A program made the translations under genes and the position numbers. 45,520 nucleotides of DNA from Podochytrium sp. JEL0797 (Eukaryota; Chytridiomycota; Chytridiomycetes; Chytridiales; Chytriomycetaceae). Of the stretch, positions 10,871 to 22,157 are shown piece by piece. Position 1 is the stretch's first letter, and each line of letters begins with the position of its first letter. The DNA lies in the NCBI GenBank assembly GCA_027596195.1, contig JADGJG010000092.1:1-45520 (forward strand), written 5' to 3'. The notes beneath the pieces were generated by a model. The model was given only the letters and a program-made list of their open reading frames with translations, ran no database searches and had not been told where the DNA came from.

Positions 10871-12909
10871 ATGGGAAAAGCCGGCAAAGGAGGCGGAGCC
10901 TTACTCCCCACATCCCTCGCCGAAACCTGGCTCGATCGCCTCACCAAATTCTACCTCATCCCCGAAGGTCCCTTCCTCCAAACCTGGGACGCCATGATCG
11001 TTGTCCTCGCGCTCATCAACTGCATCCTCATCAGTTTCATGATCGCCTTCAAACACTTTTCCTACCCGGCCTGGATCGTGTGCTACTTTATCGACTTTAT
11101 GTTCCTAAGTGATATATACATCAAGTTTCATATCGCGTATTTGAATAACGGGTTGTGGGTCGTGTTTCCGAAGGAGATGGCTGTCAATTATTTGACGTCG
11201 TTGCAGTTTCGGTTCGATGTGCTCGCGAATTTGCCTTATGATTTGATTGCGTTGGGGTGGGTTCGGGATCTTGATCAAGCGTTATATATCCTCGCGCTCA
11301 CGCGGACAATCAAAATGGCCCGCGTGGTGCAGATTCTCGTGTATTTTCGGAGACAGGAGCAGAAACTGCATGCTGGGTTTGGCGTTCAAGTGACCAAATT
11401 TATTTTCTACCTTGTCACGCTCGAGCATTGTGTGGCGTGCATGTGGTTCAGTTTGGCGTGTCCTCATGGAACGGCGACGAGTTGTTTGGATCCGAGTTGG
11501 GTGATGGGGGGTAATATTTTGAATATTACGCCCTTGGTGGCGGGTGGGAATTGGACTGTGAGTGAGTGGAGTATTTATGTGCAGAGTTTGTATTGGACTG
11601 GTGAGTTCGTTTTCTTCGATGACGGTGGTTTTGATTGCTGGTTGCTGTTGCTCATCCTCGCATGTCACTTCACATTTAGTGACCACCATGACCACCACTG
11701 GATATGGAGACATCACGTCCAAGAACGATCAAGAACGCGTGTTCTCGATCGCCACGATGCTTCTTGGAATCCTCTTTTACGGATACGTTTCCGGTATGCC
11801 GCTCGAACCCTAAACTATCACGGACAACCCTCCCTAATCCCGCATACACTAAACAAAAATCCAGGCACAATCGCCTCTCAACTGTCCAACATGGACTCCC
11901 GCCGTGTCGCGTACGGCCAAAAAATGGACGCGATCCGGCAATACATGAACGACCGCGACATGGACGCTGACATGCAGGAACGCGTGCTCGAATACTATGA
12001 TTACATGTGGGAACGTAACAAGGGGATTGACGTCAAGAACCTGTTTGAGGATATGCCGAGCACGTTCAAAAGTGAGGTTGCGTTGAGTTTGAATCATGCT
12101 ATTATTAGTAAGGTAAGAGGTGGGGAGAGTATGGAGGAAAAAGAGGGGTTGTAACGGCTTTTTTGTGATATGTAGGCCGCCATCTTCACTGGGACTTCGA
12201 TTGGATTCAGACGAAGCATTGCGATTTCAATGAAGCTCTATCTGTTTACAGCGAATGAATACGTGATTCACAAAGGGGATCTGGGAACGGAAATGTTTTT
12301 CATTACGCAAGGCAGAATCGACGTGTTCTGGACATCGGATTTGCAGAGACCTACCGCATCGTTGATCGAGGGCGCCCATTTCGGTAAAACCCCGATTCTT
12401 TTAAAGATGTTATTCTGATTACACTGTTCCACAAAGGCGAATTCCAAACCATCTTGGGCCATAAACACGAATACTCTGCCCGCGCTGTATGCAACACGGA
12501 CATTTACGTCCTCTCCCGCGAAGAACTCGAAATCGCATTCCATGCGTTCCCAGAAGACAAACGCCTCGTCATCACAGCCACAACGAACCGCTACCAAGTC
12601 GCCGTCACGACCAGAAAATCAAGCAACCTCGCACCACAAGACGTGGAACGCGAGTTTGGCGCGCAACCGGCACCCGTGCTGTCCCACGTGAATGAAGGAA
12701 TCGGGAGAACCAGCAGTCTCAAGCGACGCGCTTCGAATGGGTTTTTGCTAAAGAGTCAAGACAAAATCTTTGACGAAGTTCAACCGAATCGCGCGTCTGC
12801 GTTCAAGAGTTTGCCGTCTTTGAAGGGGTCCAAATCGAGTTTGCATGTGGAGCCTGTGCCTGTGGCGCCGGGGATTCACACTGTTCAGATGGACAACATT
12901 TCCAAATAA
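10871..12909 (+). CDS. Cyclic-nucleotide-gated/HCN-type K+ channel
   Basis: Five exons (10871-11600, 11680-11793, 11865-12112, 12176-12383, 12437-12909) give 590 residues. S1 is near 41-60, S2 near 67-85, an S4-like segment near 141-160 (TRTIKMARVVQILVYF) with only three spaced positive charges, S5 near 172-195, a pore with TTTGYGD (GYGD 251-254) and S6 to about 281. A C-linker follows, then a cyclic-nucleotide-binding fold from about 368 to 480. GYGD predicts K+ selectivity, unlike animal CNG channels. The binding cassette keeps FGE but the position of the usual phosphate-binding Arg is not Arg (see findings). Very short N-terminus, plasma or flagellar membrane expected. In zoosporic fungi such a channel is known to act with cGMP signalling in zoospores; that role here is inference. 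Confidence 0.93.
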
Positions 12910-12943
12910 ACGTTTGCAATAGAAATTTCAGCAAAGATTCCCG

Positions 12944-15900
12944 ATGGGCGGAATCGACCAATCCGTATTCGTTTACGTTGACGAGAGCATCAAGCAGTGC
13001 AAAGAGCTCGCGTCTTTCGTCAAGAAGAAGCAGCAGGCGGACGTGGAGCACGCCAAGGCTTTGCGTGAGTGGTTTCGATTCGGAATGCTTGGCGTTTCGT
13101 TTTCCTAAGAAGTCCTAGTGCAACTCACTAAGCCTTCCTAGTCAAACTCACGCTCGGCTTTGCGCGCCACAGCGTCGCCAAAAGCCCCATGGCAGCGCTT
13201 TCGATGGCGCTGCCGATGCAGACGGCGCCCCAGAGCGACAAGGCAGAGGCTGCCGCGATGCTCCGCAGAGCGTAAGTAGAGTCGCTTCTAGGGCTGTCTC
13301 TAATCGCTTTCCCTAGAAACGTCTGGCGTGTATTCAGGAGCATGGTGGCAGATGCAGAGGCAACAGCAACGGCTCAGGTCCGACTTTCTCTCCACGCGCG
13401 ATTGACAATTTCACTCAACACTACCCAACACAGCTGCAAAAATCGAAATACATCACAAACGATATCCTGCTGCCATTCATTGCTCACATCAAGGAGATGG
13501 AGAATGTTCGAAAAGAGGTGATTCGAATCGAGCGGAATCGACGCAAAGCGATGTTAACGAATCCAATTTCAGCACGTCGAAAACGTGCAGGAATACACAA
13601 AGAATGTCGAAGAAGCTCTTACAACCTTCAAGAAGGTGCGTTTCAATTTTCGATCGCGTGCATTCTGAATCCTCCCCGAAAAAAAGGCCAAGAAAGAATT
13701 GGAACAGCTTCAATTCCAAACAGCGGAATTCTCCGCCAACTTTAGCAAAGCGCAAGCACTTTCTTCAACTAAAGATCGCGAGCTCGAAAAGGTGCGTGAC
13801 GCCCCCTCCCAAGTGATTCCCTCGAATTCACCCCATCCCCTCTCCCAGCTCTCCCAACGCGTCAACACCTCCGTCGAAAAAACACTCAAAGCACAAGAAA
13901 CCTTCAAACTCTACAAATCCCTATGCCAAGAAGCCCAATCGGACTATTTCGGCATCCTGCTTCCGCGACTCTGTGAAGTGATTCTGATCAAGGAGGAGGA
14001 ACGCAGTGTGGCGGCACTTCGTGTGATTACGGATTGCTTGTATGTCGAGAATATGCATCAGACGGCGATGCGGGACGCGACGACGGCGATTTTGGGGGAC
14101 GCGGCGGCGGTGAATATTTCGGTGGATTCGAAGGAGCTTGTGGATAAGTTGGTGAGAATCGAAATCTGTCGCTTTGAGCACATGCTTTATTGATGGCCTT
14201 GATTTCATGTATTTAGATTCGCAAAGAGGTCATGCACCGCCACCAAATCCACGCGACCCAACACACCGATTCGATCCTCTCTGCCAAAATAAAAGTCAAA
14301 CGCGGCAACACCGTGAGCGACTGGACGTCCCAACACGTTGTCTTCACGTTCGACAAACATCTCGACTTTTACGACACCCACCAACTCGACCGCCCCCACA
14401 GTTCCGTGAATTTGCACGAATCCAGTGCGATTGAGATCCATGCTTCGCTGTTCAGTCAACCGTGGTGTCTCCAAATTGTGCATTATACGCTTTTGATTGG
14501 TCAGGAGCTTATTACGCTCGCGTTTGAGACGGAGGCGGAGAAGGATACATGGCAGGCGCTGTTGAATTTGTATACTTACTGTTGCCCCCAGTGCGCGTTG
14601 GCTCACGGGTATAACACGGAGACGGAGTGTAACCAGATTCTTTCCGAGAAGGAAAACGGGTGTCGGATCGTCAAGAGTCTCGAGATTGGAGTGATTGAGG
14701 CCAAGGAGTTGGTGTTTGAAGAGTATGCTGGAGTCGAGCAGAAGGGGCCCTTGAATGCGTTTTGTGGTGTTCAGTTGGGCGGGTTGAAGATGGCCAAGTC
14801 GAGGGCGAAGGAGGGGGATTGTCCGTTTTGGGGGGAGGAGTTTTGTTTTGAGTTGAGTATCTTTTGAGTGTGTCATCCTGTTTTCGAAGGATCCGTATTC
14901 ATTTTCCCAAACAGTGAAATCCGGCCACACGTCGAAACGATCCGCATCACAATCCACCACGAAAACCGTCTCCGTCGACCCATGCAAATCGGACATGTTG
15001 ACATCCCCTTGAAAACCATCAAACAAAGCACGGGAGGCAAGAAAGTCGAAGAATGGTACCCGATTGAACCATCTCCCGGGTCCCCGCCCCAGGCCTCTAC
15101 GGGATCCATCCGCCTATGCCTCAAATACCAAATCGATCAAATCCTCCCGCGGAATGAGTACACGAGTTTCCTGACGTTGCTTACGGACCCGCATTTCAAG
15201 GCGCTGAATGTGTTGGGGGGCATTACGCCGAGTAGTATGAGGCATGCGTTTGCCAAAACGGTGGTGAGGTTGTTGGTGGCCAAGGGGGTTGAAGTCGAAG
15301 GAGTCACGAGTTTGATTGAAACGGACATTGCAAACACGAGTGACGCAAATATTATTTTCCGTGGCAACACGTTGGGAACGAAAGCGATGGATGTGTTGAT
15401 GAGTTTGGAGGGCGTTGAGTATTTGAGGGAAACGATTGGGAAACTCGTGCGAGAGATTAATGAGAGTGAGGAAAGTTGTGAGGTGGATCCGGCGCGGGTG
15501 GGGACGGGGGAGGAGTTGAAGGAGAATACGGAGCGGTTGTTGGGGTATGTGGTTGGGGTTTGGGGGGCTATTGTGGAGAGTGCGGGGAGGTGTCCGAAGT
15601 GAGTTTTTTTCTTGATTTTTTGGCGTTTCTGGAGGTCGTGGAAGCCCTCGTTTCTGACTTCTCAATGTCAAGGGCCTTTGTGGATATTTTCACTGCCATC
15701 AAGGACTCGATTCGTGTGAAATGGAGCAGCGACGAGACTGTCAAAGTGTCTGCGATTGGCGGGTTCATCTTTCTTCGGTTCTTTTGTCCTGCTCTTCTGT
15801 CGGTAAGTGCATCACCGCAGTGGACGGTCTTGATGTCACCCTCACTAATGCTGCTCAAATTTCGAAAAAACTAGCCATACCTGTTCAAGCTCGTGGACGA

Positions 15901-17514
15901 CATTCCCGACACGAACCGATCGAGAACGTTCACACTGGTTGCCAAAATCATTCAGAGCTTGGCCAACTTGACCATCTTTGGGCAAAAGGAGCAATACTTG
16001 CAAGGGGTGAGACCCTCCCTTTCCCTGGAACAACTTGTTTCACGACTTGAACTAATTCCTCGATTCGGATCAGTTCAACGCGTTCATCAAGGCTGAAATT
16101 CCAAACATGAAGCAGTTTATTGACAATATTTCAGTGAGTCCGTTGTATTTCTCGAGTTTGATCGCCCCGCTGTTACTGACCGTTTCTCCCCCAGATCGCC
16201 AAAACTTCGCCACCCAGTCCCATACCCCAACCACCCCTCCTCCGCATCGACCTCCGCCGCGAAACCGAAGAATTCTACCAACTCTGTCTCACACTCACCA
16301 AAGACCTGACCCTTCTGCGCGACCAACACGCGACCAAGAAATCGCCCGAAGTCTACATTGCCGAACGACTCCTCAGCGAGCTACGGAAACTTGATGCGAG
16401 TCATGAAGCGAGGGGTGCGTCGCGGTGTGTGAGTGGGGTGTGGGGGGGGAGGGGGGTGAAGGAGATGGGAGGGGATGGTGTGTTGGGGAAGTTGGTTCCG
16501 CCGCCTGCGTTGCCGAGACAGTCTATGGCGAGGATGTCGAGGAGTGGGAGTAGCGGTGGGGCGCAGGTTTCGACGCAGGCGGTCAAGTTTGGGGATGATT
16601 TTGTGGCGGAGGGTGGTGGGAGGGGTGGGGAAGGGAGTTTGAGTAGTCCTGTGGAGTATACGGAGATTCAGAGTGTTGTGAGGAGTGGGCCGCCTTCGCT
16701 CCTGAGTCAGACGAGTGGGGCGGTGGATGGGGTTGGGGTGGAGACGGACGCGTCCAATGTTCATCGGTCGCAGTCGCAAACGTCTTCCAACACGTCTGGA
16801 AGCTCTGTGGAGGTTGATATGACCATGTTGAGTGTCGGTGGCAGTAGTGGAGGCGAGAGTGTGGTCAAGAGGCGGAGGAGCACGGGGCGGAGTGCAGGAG
16901 GGTCGAGCAAGTCGTCGTCCGTGTGGAGCACCAATAACGTTGCGAGTGCAGTCAACATTGCCAACAACCTCCACGAGATGAGTGAAAGGAATCCATCGAT
17001 TCAATTGAGTTTGGATCGCGGAGGGTCGAGTCTGGCGATTTCGAACCCGGTTCATCCTGTGCGGTCTCTGTTTGGATTGTTTGCGGGGTTGAGGAAGAAT
17101 ACGAATTCGGCTTCGGCGGAGGTTGTGGCTACGAGTGGGGTGGATGATCCGGAGGAGAATTTGGCGTATATTCAAGCGAAGGGGTTTGGATCGTTCCAAC
17201 GCGCTGATTCGCAGGATTGGGATGCGAAGAGTGCAGATAGTATGGATGAAGGGATGGATAAGCGGTTGCCGGTGGGAGGAGGTGAGCCTTCACGCGGTGG
17301 TGGCGGTGCGCCATTTCCGTTGGCGTTTGGAAAGAAGGGGGGGATTTTGGGGAAGACTGCGCCGCATCGGTTTTCGCTTGATTTTCTAGGCAGGTCAGGT
17401 GGGGAGCGGAGTGTGCATGGGTCACAAGATTTATCGAGTTTGAATGGCGCGTCACAAAAAGCCAAGCAGGGTTTGGGTCTTAAGAAGGAGTCAGACCCCG
17501 CATCTATGGAGTAA
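12944..17514 (+). CDS. F-BAR / PH-like / C2 / RasGAP protein
   Basis: Thirteen exons: 12944-13064, 13142-13271, 13317-13377, 13434-13517, 13573-13635, 13687-13791, 13849-14151, 14217-14851, 14915-15598, 15673-15802, 15875-16006, 16074-16133 and 16195-17514, giving 1275 residues. Residues 1-280 are a coiled F-BAR/FCH region (SIKQCKELASFVKKKQQAD, then ENVRKEHVENVQEYTKNVE). A PH-like part spans about 310-400 and a C2 domain about 445-555 (PFWGEEFCFDEI across an intron). RasGAP spans about 565-835 with the arginine finger in NIIFRGNTLGTKAMD (Arg 650) and the FLRFFCPA motif (763-769). The tail of about 440 residues is Ser/Gly-rich. It should bind curved membrane and speed GTP hydrolysis by Ras. 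ATG lies only 34 bases after the channel stop. Confidence 0.92.
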
Positions 17515-17665
17515 AAGCGATTTTGTACTCTTTCACCCCACCCCCACAACTTGTATTGCACCCCTGGTGGTATCAGTTTTTTGTGCTTGATTTTTCGTTT
17601 TCCGGCGCCCCCTTTCTTTTGCTCGAACTTTGTTGAAAAAGCCACACACTACTCCTCGACACGCC

Positions 17666-20600
17666 ATGAGTGGTCCTTCAGCACCACGCACACCGTTAGA
17701 CGGCAGCGAGTACTTTCACGACACAGCGGGCCCGTTGTCACCGCTCGTCCCACTGCGGATCGCGATCCCGAAGGCCGCGCTGCTCCTCCCCGCCAACACT
17801 CCCCCCCTTGTCGCGCAGTGGGGCCGCGCGCACGCGCTGCAGTGGCTCAACACGTTGGTTGTGCCTCTCCTCGCGGCGCCGTCCAATCAGAACACGCCTT
17901 TGTCTGCCGCGAAACCGCCGCTTTCTGCCCACGACCTCGCCCTTTTGGACTCCGTCTTCAACATTGGCGAGCTGCCCAAGGACAAAAAGAAGGCGGTCCC
18001 ACTGCTCCAGGTCAAGGACCTCAACCGCGCCAACATCAAAAACGGCGGCGATTTACTGCTCGCAAACGACGCCACGGTCAAGGACCTGTTCAAGAAGCAT
18101 CCGCTGTCGGAGCAGCAGCGCGACCTGGTTCTCGATGCCGTCAAGAACCTGAGGCAGTGTGAGTGTTTTTTGATCCATCCGTATTCGCCTGTTTACGCCT
18201 TCTTTTGCCAAAGACAACGACGCTCAGCGAATGAATACCGTCTTGGCACGACAGGCCAAATTCACTGCCGCAAACAACCCGCCAGAGAACCCCTATTCGG
18301 GCCAGTCGAATGCTGCTGCTCAGTACTCTGTAACCCATCCCCATCTCGACGCCGCTGGAAGGAGCTCCCTCGATATCAGCAAACTGGTCATCAACAGGGC
18401 CCCGCGACCTCTCGATCTTGCATCAAACAGCGACCGAAATTATTCAACCGACATTGATCGAAATTTGTTTACGAACGTCATGAATCCCGCTGCATCCAAA
18501 ATTTGGGAGAAGGTGTGTTGGGAATTATGGCCTTTTGAATCGGAACTCGAATATATCCCTCTTTTTGGCGTGACGACGAAAACTGAAATTCTTGTTTTCC
18601 CGCAGTGCGTCAAAGTGTATTTAATCGGATTGGGGGACAAATTAACGTGGATGATTGACGTGTCCGAAGCTTCGAATGGGGCCGAGATGCGTGCCAAGAT
18701 TCTGTCGCACGCGAAATTCCGATTGTCCGACGACACGATAAGAAAACTGGCCATTTACGCCGCCAACGACGCAGCTGGATCTTATGACGATGGTAATCGA
18801 ATCGTGACATGTCTTTTTGTTTGATACAATGCGGAACAATTTTAGCTAATTCGCAAAAATTGATTCCAACAGATCGACCCTTGGATGATATGGCCTTGTT
18901 CCAGATCTCAACCGCTTCCGACATCAACTTACGGCATTTAACCTTGGCCATTTCGAATCCAAACGCGAACCTCAAATCCCTGTCGTCACTGCCCTCCACG
19001 AACCCCCCTCCAATACCCACCGTCAACGACGCGGCTTCATTGAAATTGCACGGTGATGCAGTTGCATCGGATCCCTGGACTTTGACCTCAAATACACACA
19101 CATCCCAAGTCCACCCACAATCCCAAAACCCGGACCTATACCCGAACCCCGCACCCCAACCCTTCCCCGCAACCTCCCCCACATCCCCAACTTTCTCCCA
19201 ACGCACGAGCTTCTATGACTACCCATTCCTCCACCGCGTTCCCTCCACCACGACCTTCAACGACACCCTCTCCATCACGAGCAGCTTCCCCTCCCACCGC
19301 CGCCCATTCCCCCGCGGAGGTACAGGCCCGTCCCTCTTCAGCATAGCCAGCAAAGCCTTCCCAGACGGTCGACCCGCCGTCGAAACAATCGCGCAGAACC
19401 TCGAACTCTATTTCCCGCAAATGCAACCCCTCGACACGAGTGACGCGTTGCAAGGTGTCGTGTGGTATGATGAACGCGATGTAGCTGGGTCCGTGTACGA
19501 AGGGACCGGGGGAGTCACAAGGGTCACTTCGATCCGCAAAGCAGATGTCGCGAGTGTAAGTGGGAGTGGGGCGAGTGTGTATAACGGGAGTATCATGTCG
19601 CGAAGGAGTCGACAGACACGAGCTGGGTCCGTTTCGGGGGTGTCTTCGAGTTTGGGGAGGACCGCGGGAGCGATTCCCGTGCGTGTTCCGCCGTCGCCGA
19701 GTTTGTTGACGGTGGCGGGGAGTGCGGCGGGGAAGCGGGTCGGGTTTCGGGATCGACTTGCGCGGTTGGGGAATGGAGGGTTGTTTACGACGCGGGAGAG
19801 TTCGAGTAGTGTGCACCAGCAACAGGAGCGGCATCAGCAGCAGGTGCAGAATGTGAGCAAGAAAATGTCGTTGCAGGATTTGGTGTCGAATTTGGCGCAG
19901 GTTGGGTTGTTGGAGCGGAAACCTCCGCCGCCGCCGAATTCGGCGAATTCGCAGCCGCATTCGGCGTCTTCTTCGTCGTCTGCGGCGGCGAAAATGAGCC
20001 CTGGGGGCGCGTTTGCGAGTCCGGATCGGATGAGGGAGTCGGTGGATTTGGCGAGTCCTGTGGAAAGTATTCGGAGGAATTTGACCATGTTGGTCGAAGG
20101 GGATATTGGGGAGCTGATGGTGGAGGAGGAGGAGGAGGAGGGAGAGGAAGGGGAGGAGGTTCAGCAACACGAGTATCCTGCCCCTGGGAGTGCTGTTACT
20201 GAGGATGGGAGTGAGGCGTTGGTGGTGGCTGTGGATGGGAGTGAAGTGGACGTGTACAATTCGTTCTCGTTGCACGGGGATGGTGCAAGTGGTGCAAGTG
20301 GAGAGGGTATACCCAAACCGTCGGAGGAGTCGTCGAACGAGACGGAAGACTTGCCGCTCCACATCCAATGGAAAGGGTTCGTTTTCAAACCAAACCCAAG
20401 TGCAAAGTCTCCCTCCGGGTCACCTTCCAAACGACCCTCGAGTTCCACGACGCCGTCGAACCCTTCGACCATGGTGGCGCCGTCTGGGTCGGACGGGAAT
20501 ACAATCCATGGATCCACGACGGGGACTATGATGTCGGTGGATCAGGAGGTGCCGTCTTCTGTGACTGAGATGCCGGGCACGTTGATGCCCACCACGATTC

Positions 20601-21767
20601 CGTCCGAACAGCATGCCCCTCCACCGCGCGCGGGTCGCGATACGGATGAACCCTCGCTCTTCACGGACGATGACATTTCCGCACCCACGCAGTCTCATAT
20701 TCGGTGGATGAAGGGCGACAAGATTGGGCAAGGGTCATTCGGGCGTGTTTTCTATGGTGTGAATTTGAACACGTCGGAGGTGATGGCTGTGAAGCAGATT
20801 GATGTGGTGCCCATCTCGCGGTATCGCAACAAGGTGGAGGCGGAGAAGAACCGGCAAAAGATGATTGAGAGTTTGAGGACTGAGATTTTGTTGTTGAATG
20901 AGTTGTGTCATGAGAATGTGGTGCGGTATTTGGGTGAGTTGGCTTTTCCCGTCTTTGACTTTGCGAGAGAGGTGTTTTGCTGAATTATTTCTTGTCAACA
21001 GGATTCGACATTGAAAGCACCCTCGTAAGCGTCTTTCTCGAATACGTCAGCGGCGGTTCCGTCGCCTCCATGATCTCGCGCTTCGGCCCCTTCGAAGAAC
21101 CCCTCTCCCAATGCATCCTCACGCAAATCCTCACTGGCCTCGAATACCTCCACGACCGATCCATCATCCACCGCGACATCAAAGGCGGCAACATTCTCGT
21201 CAACATGGACGGCACCGTCAAAATCTCAGATTTCGGAATCAGTAAAAAGAACGAGCTCGATTTGGCGTATCAGCTGAACGCGAATATGGACTTTGCGGGG
21301 AGTGTATCGTGGATGGCGCCCGAGATGAGTCGGAATCAGGGGTACAGTGCCAAGATTGATGTGTGGGCGGTGGGGTGTGTGGCGGTGGAGATGTGGACGG
21401 GGAAACCGCCGTGGGCGGGGAAGGGGCATATGCAAGTCATGTATGAGTTGAAGCAGGGGAATGCGCCGGGGGTTCCGGTGGGGGTTTTGGGGAGGGAGGC
21501 GGTGGAGTTTGTGAGGCATTGTTTTATAGTGTGAGTTTGTCTGTTACCTTTTGTGGCGGCCGCTCGGGTTGTGCTGATTTTTGGGTTTTGTTTTTCGATA
21601 GTGATCCCGAGGACCGACCCACAGCGTCCATGGTATTAGAACAGTGCGCGTTTGTGCAAGTGGATCCGTTGCATTTCGATTTTGAGCAGTGGTGGGAGGT
21701 GAAGGAGGAGCAGTATCAGTTGCAGTGTTTGGATAATACGAGTTCCATGTATTCGATGGATGATTGA
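17666..21767 (+). CDS. MAPKKK of the Bck1/Ste11 type
   Basis: Six exons (17666-18158, 18214-18512, 18606-18792, 18873-20933, 21002-21530, 21602-21767) give 1244 residues. The N-terminus has a SAM-like helix bundle (ending QQRDLVLDAVKNLRQ) and an RA-like segment (KVYLIGLGDKLTWMIDV), both less certain. A long disordered Ser/Pro region follows. The kinase domain starts near residue 938: GQGSFG glycine loop (945-950), catalytic Lys in MAVK (967), HRDIKGGN (about 1070-1077) with HRD Asp 1072, DFG at 1090-1092, SVSWMAPE, then DPEDRPTA across the last intron. The HRDIKGGN and WMAPE motifs mark the MEKK/Ste11 group that phosphorylates MAP2Ks. It lies 151 bases after the RasGAP gene, same strand. Confidence 0.94.
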
Positions 21768-21883
21768 GAACGAGGAGGGGGGGGGGGGGTTAATTGTGAG
21801 GTGTGGCAGGCTTGTTTTGTAAAATATATCTGCTATTGCATTTTTGGAGCGGATCAGAACATATCGATCATACGGGCTGAAAC

Positions 21884-21991
21884 TGTGCGCGCTTTTGTGC
21901 AGGTGGATCCGTTGCATTTTGATTTTGAGCAGTTGGGAGGTGAAGGAGGAGCAGTATCAGTGTTTGGATAATACAAGGTCCATTGGTTTGC
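21884..21991 (+). pseudogene. Broken duplicate of the MAPKKK last exon
   Basis: This stretch repeats about 110 bases of the MAPKKK final exon (21644-21755) just downstream of its stop, including GTGGATCCGTTGCATTT and the GAGGTGAAGGAGGAGCAGTA block. It differs by a two-base loss in the Trp-Trp-Glu codons, a six-base loss before the CTGGATAATAC-like end, and a one-base gain near its start, so it is not readable as the same protein. It ends before the stop codon context. A local duplication, probably templated from the neighbouring exon. Confidence 0.85.
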
Positions 21992-22157
21992 AAATTGTAT
22001 CTATGTACTAATTTTTTACCGGCAGCTCCAAATGATACGGCAAGGTCCGAAAAACGACGTCTGCAGAGCACCCGCATAGATGTTTGGACCACGGGGATCG
22101 GACATCAAAGGTTTATTTCCCAAGCAAACCTAATTACCCCCAAACACATCATTAAGT

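Noticed and set aside
10871..17514. Channel and RasGAP as one fused gene
   Set aside because: The channel frame ends in a clear TAA at 12907-12909 and the F-BAR frame has its own ATG 34 bases later; no splice path joins them in phase without losing known domain sequence.
19136..20368. 410-codon minus-strand frame inside the MAPKKK gene
   Set aside because: Arg/His-rich antisense shadow of exon 4, no domain, no start context.
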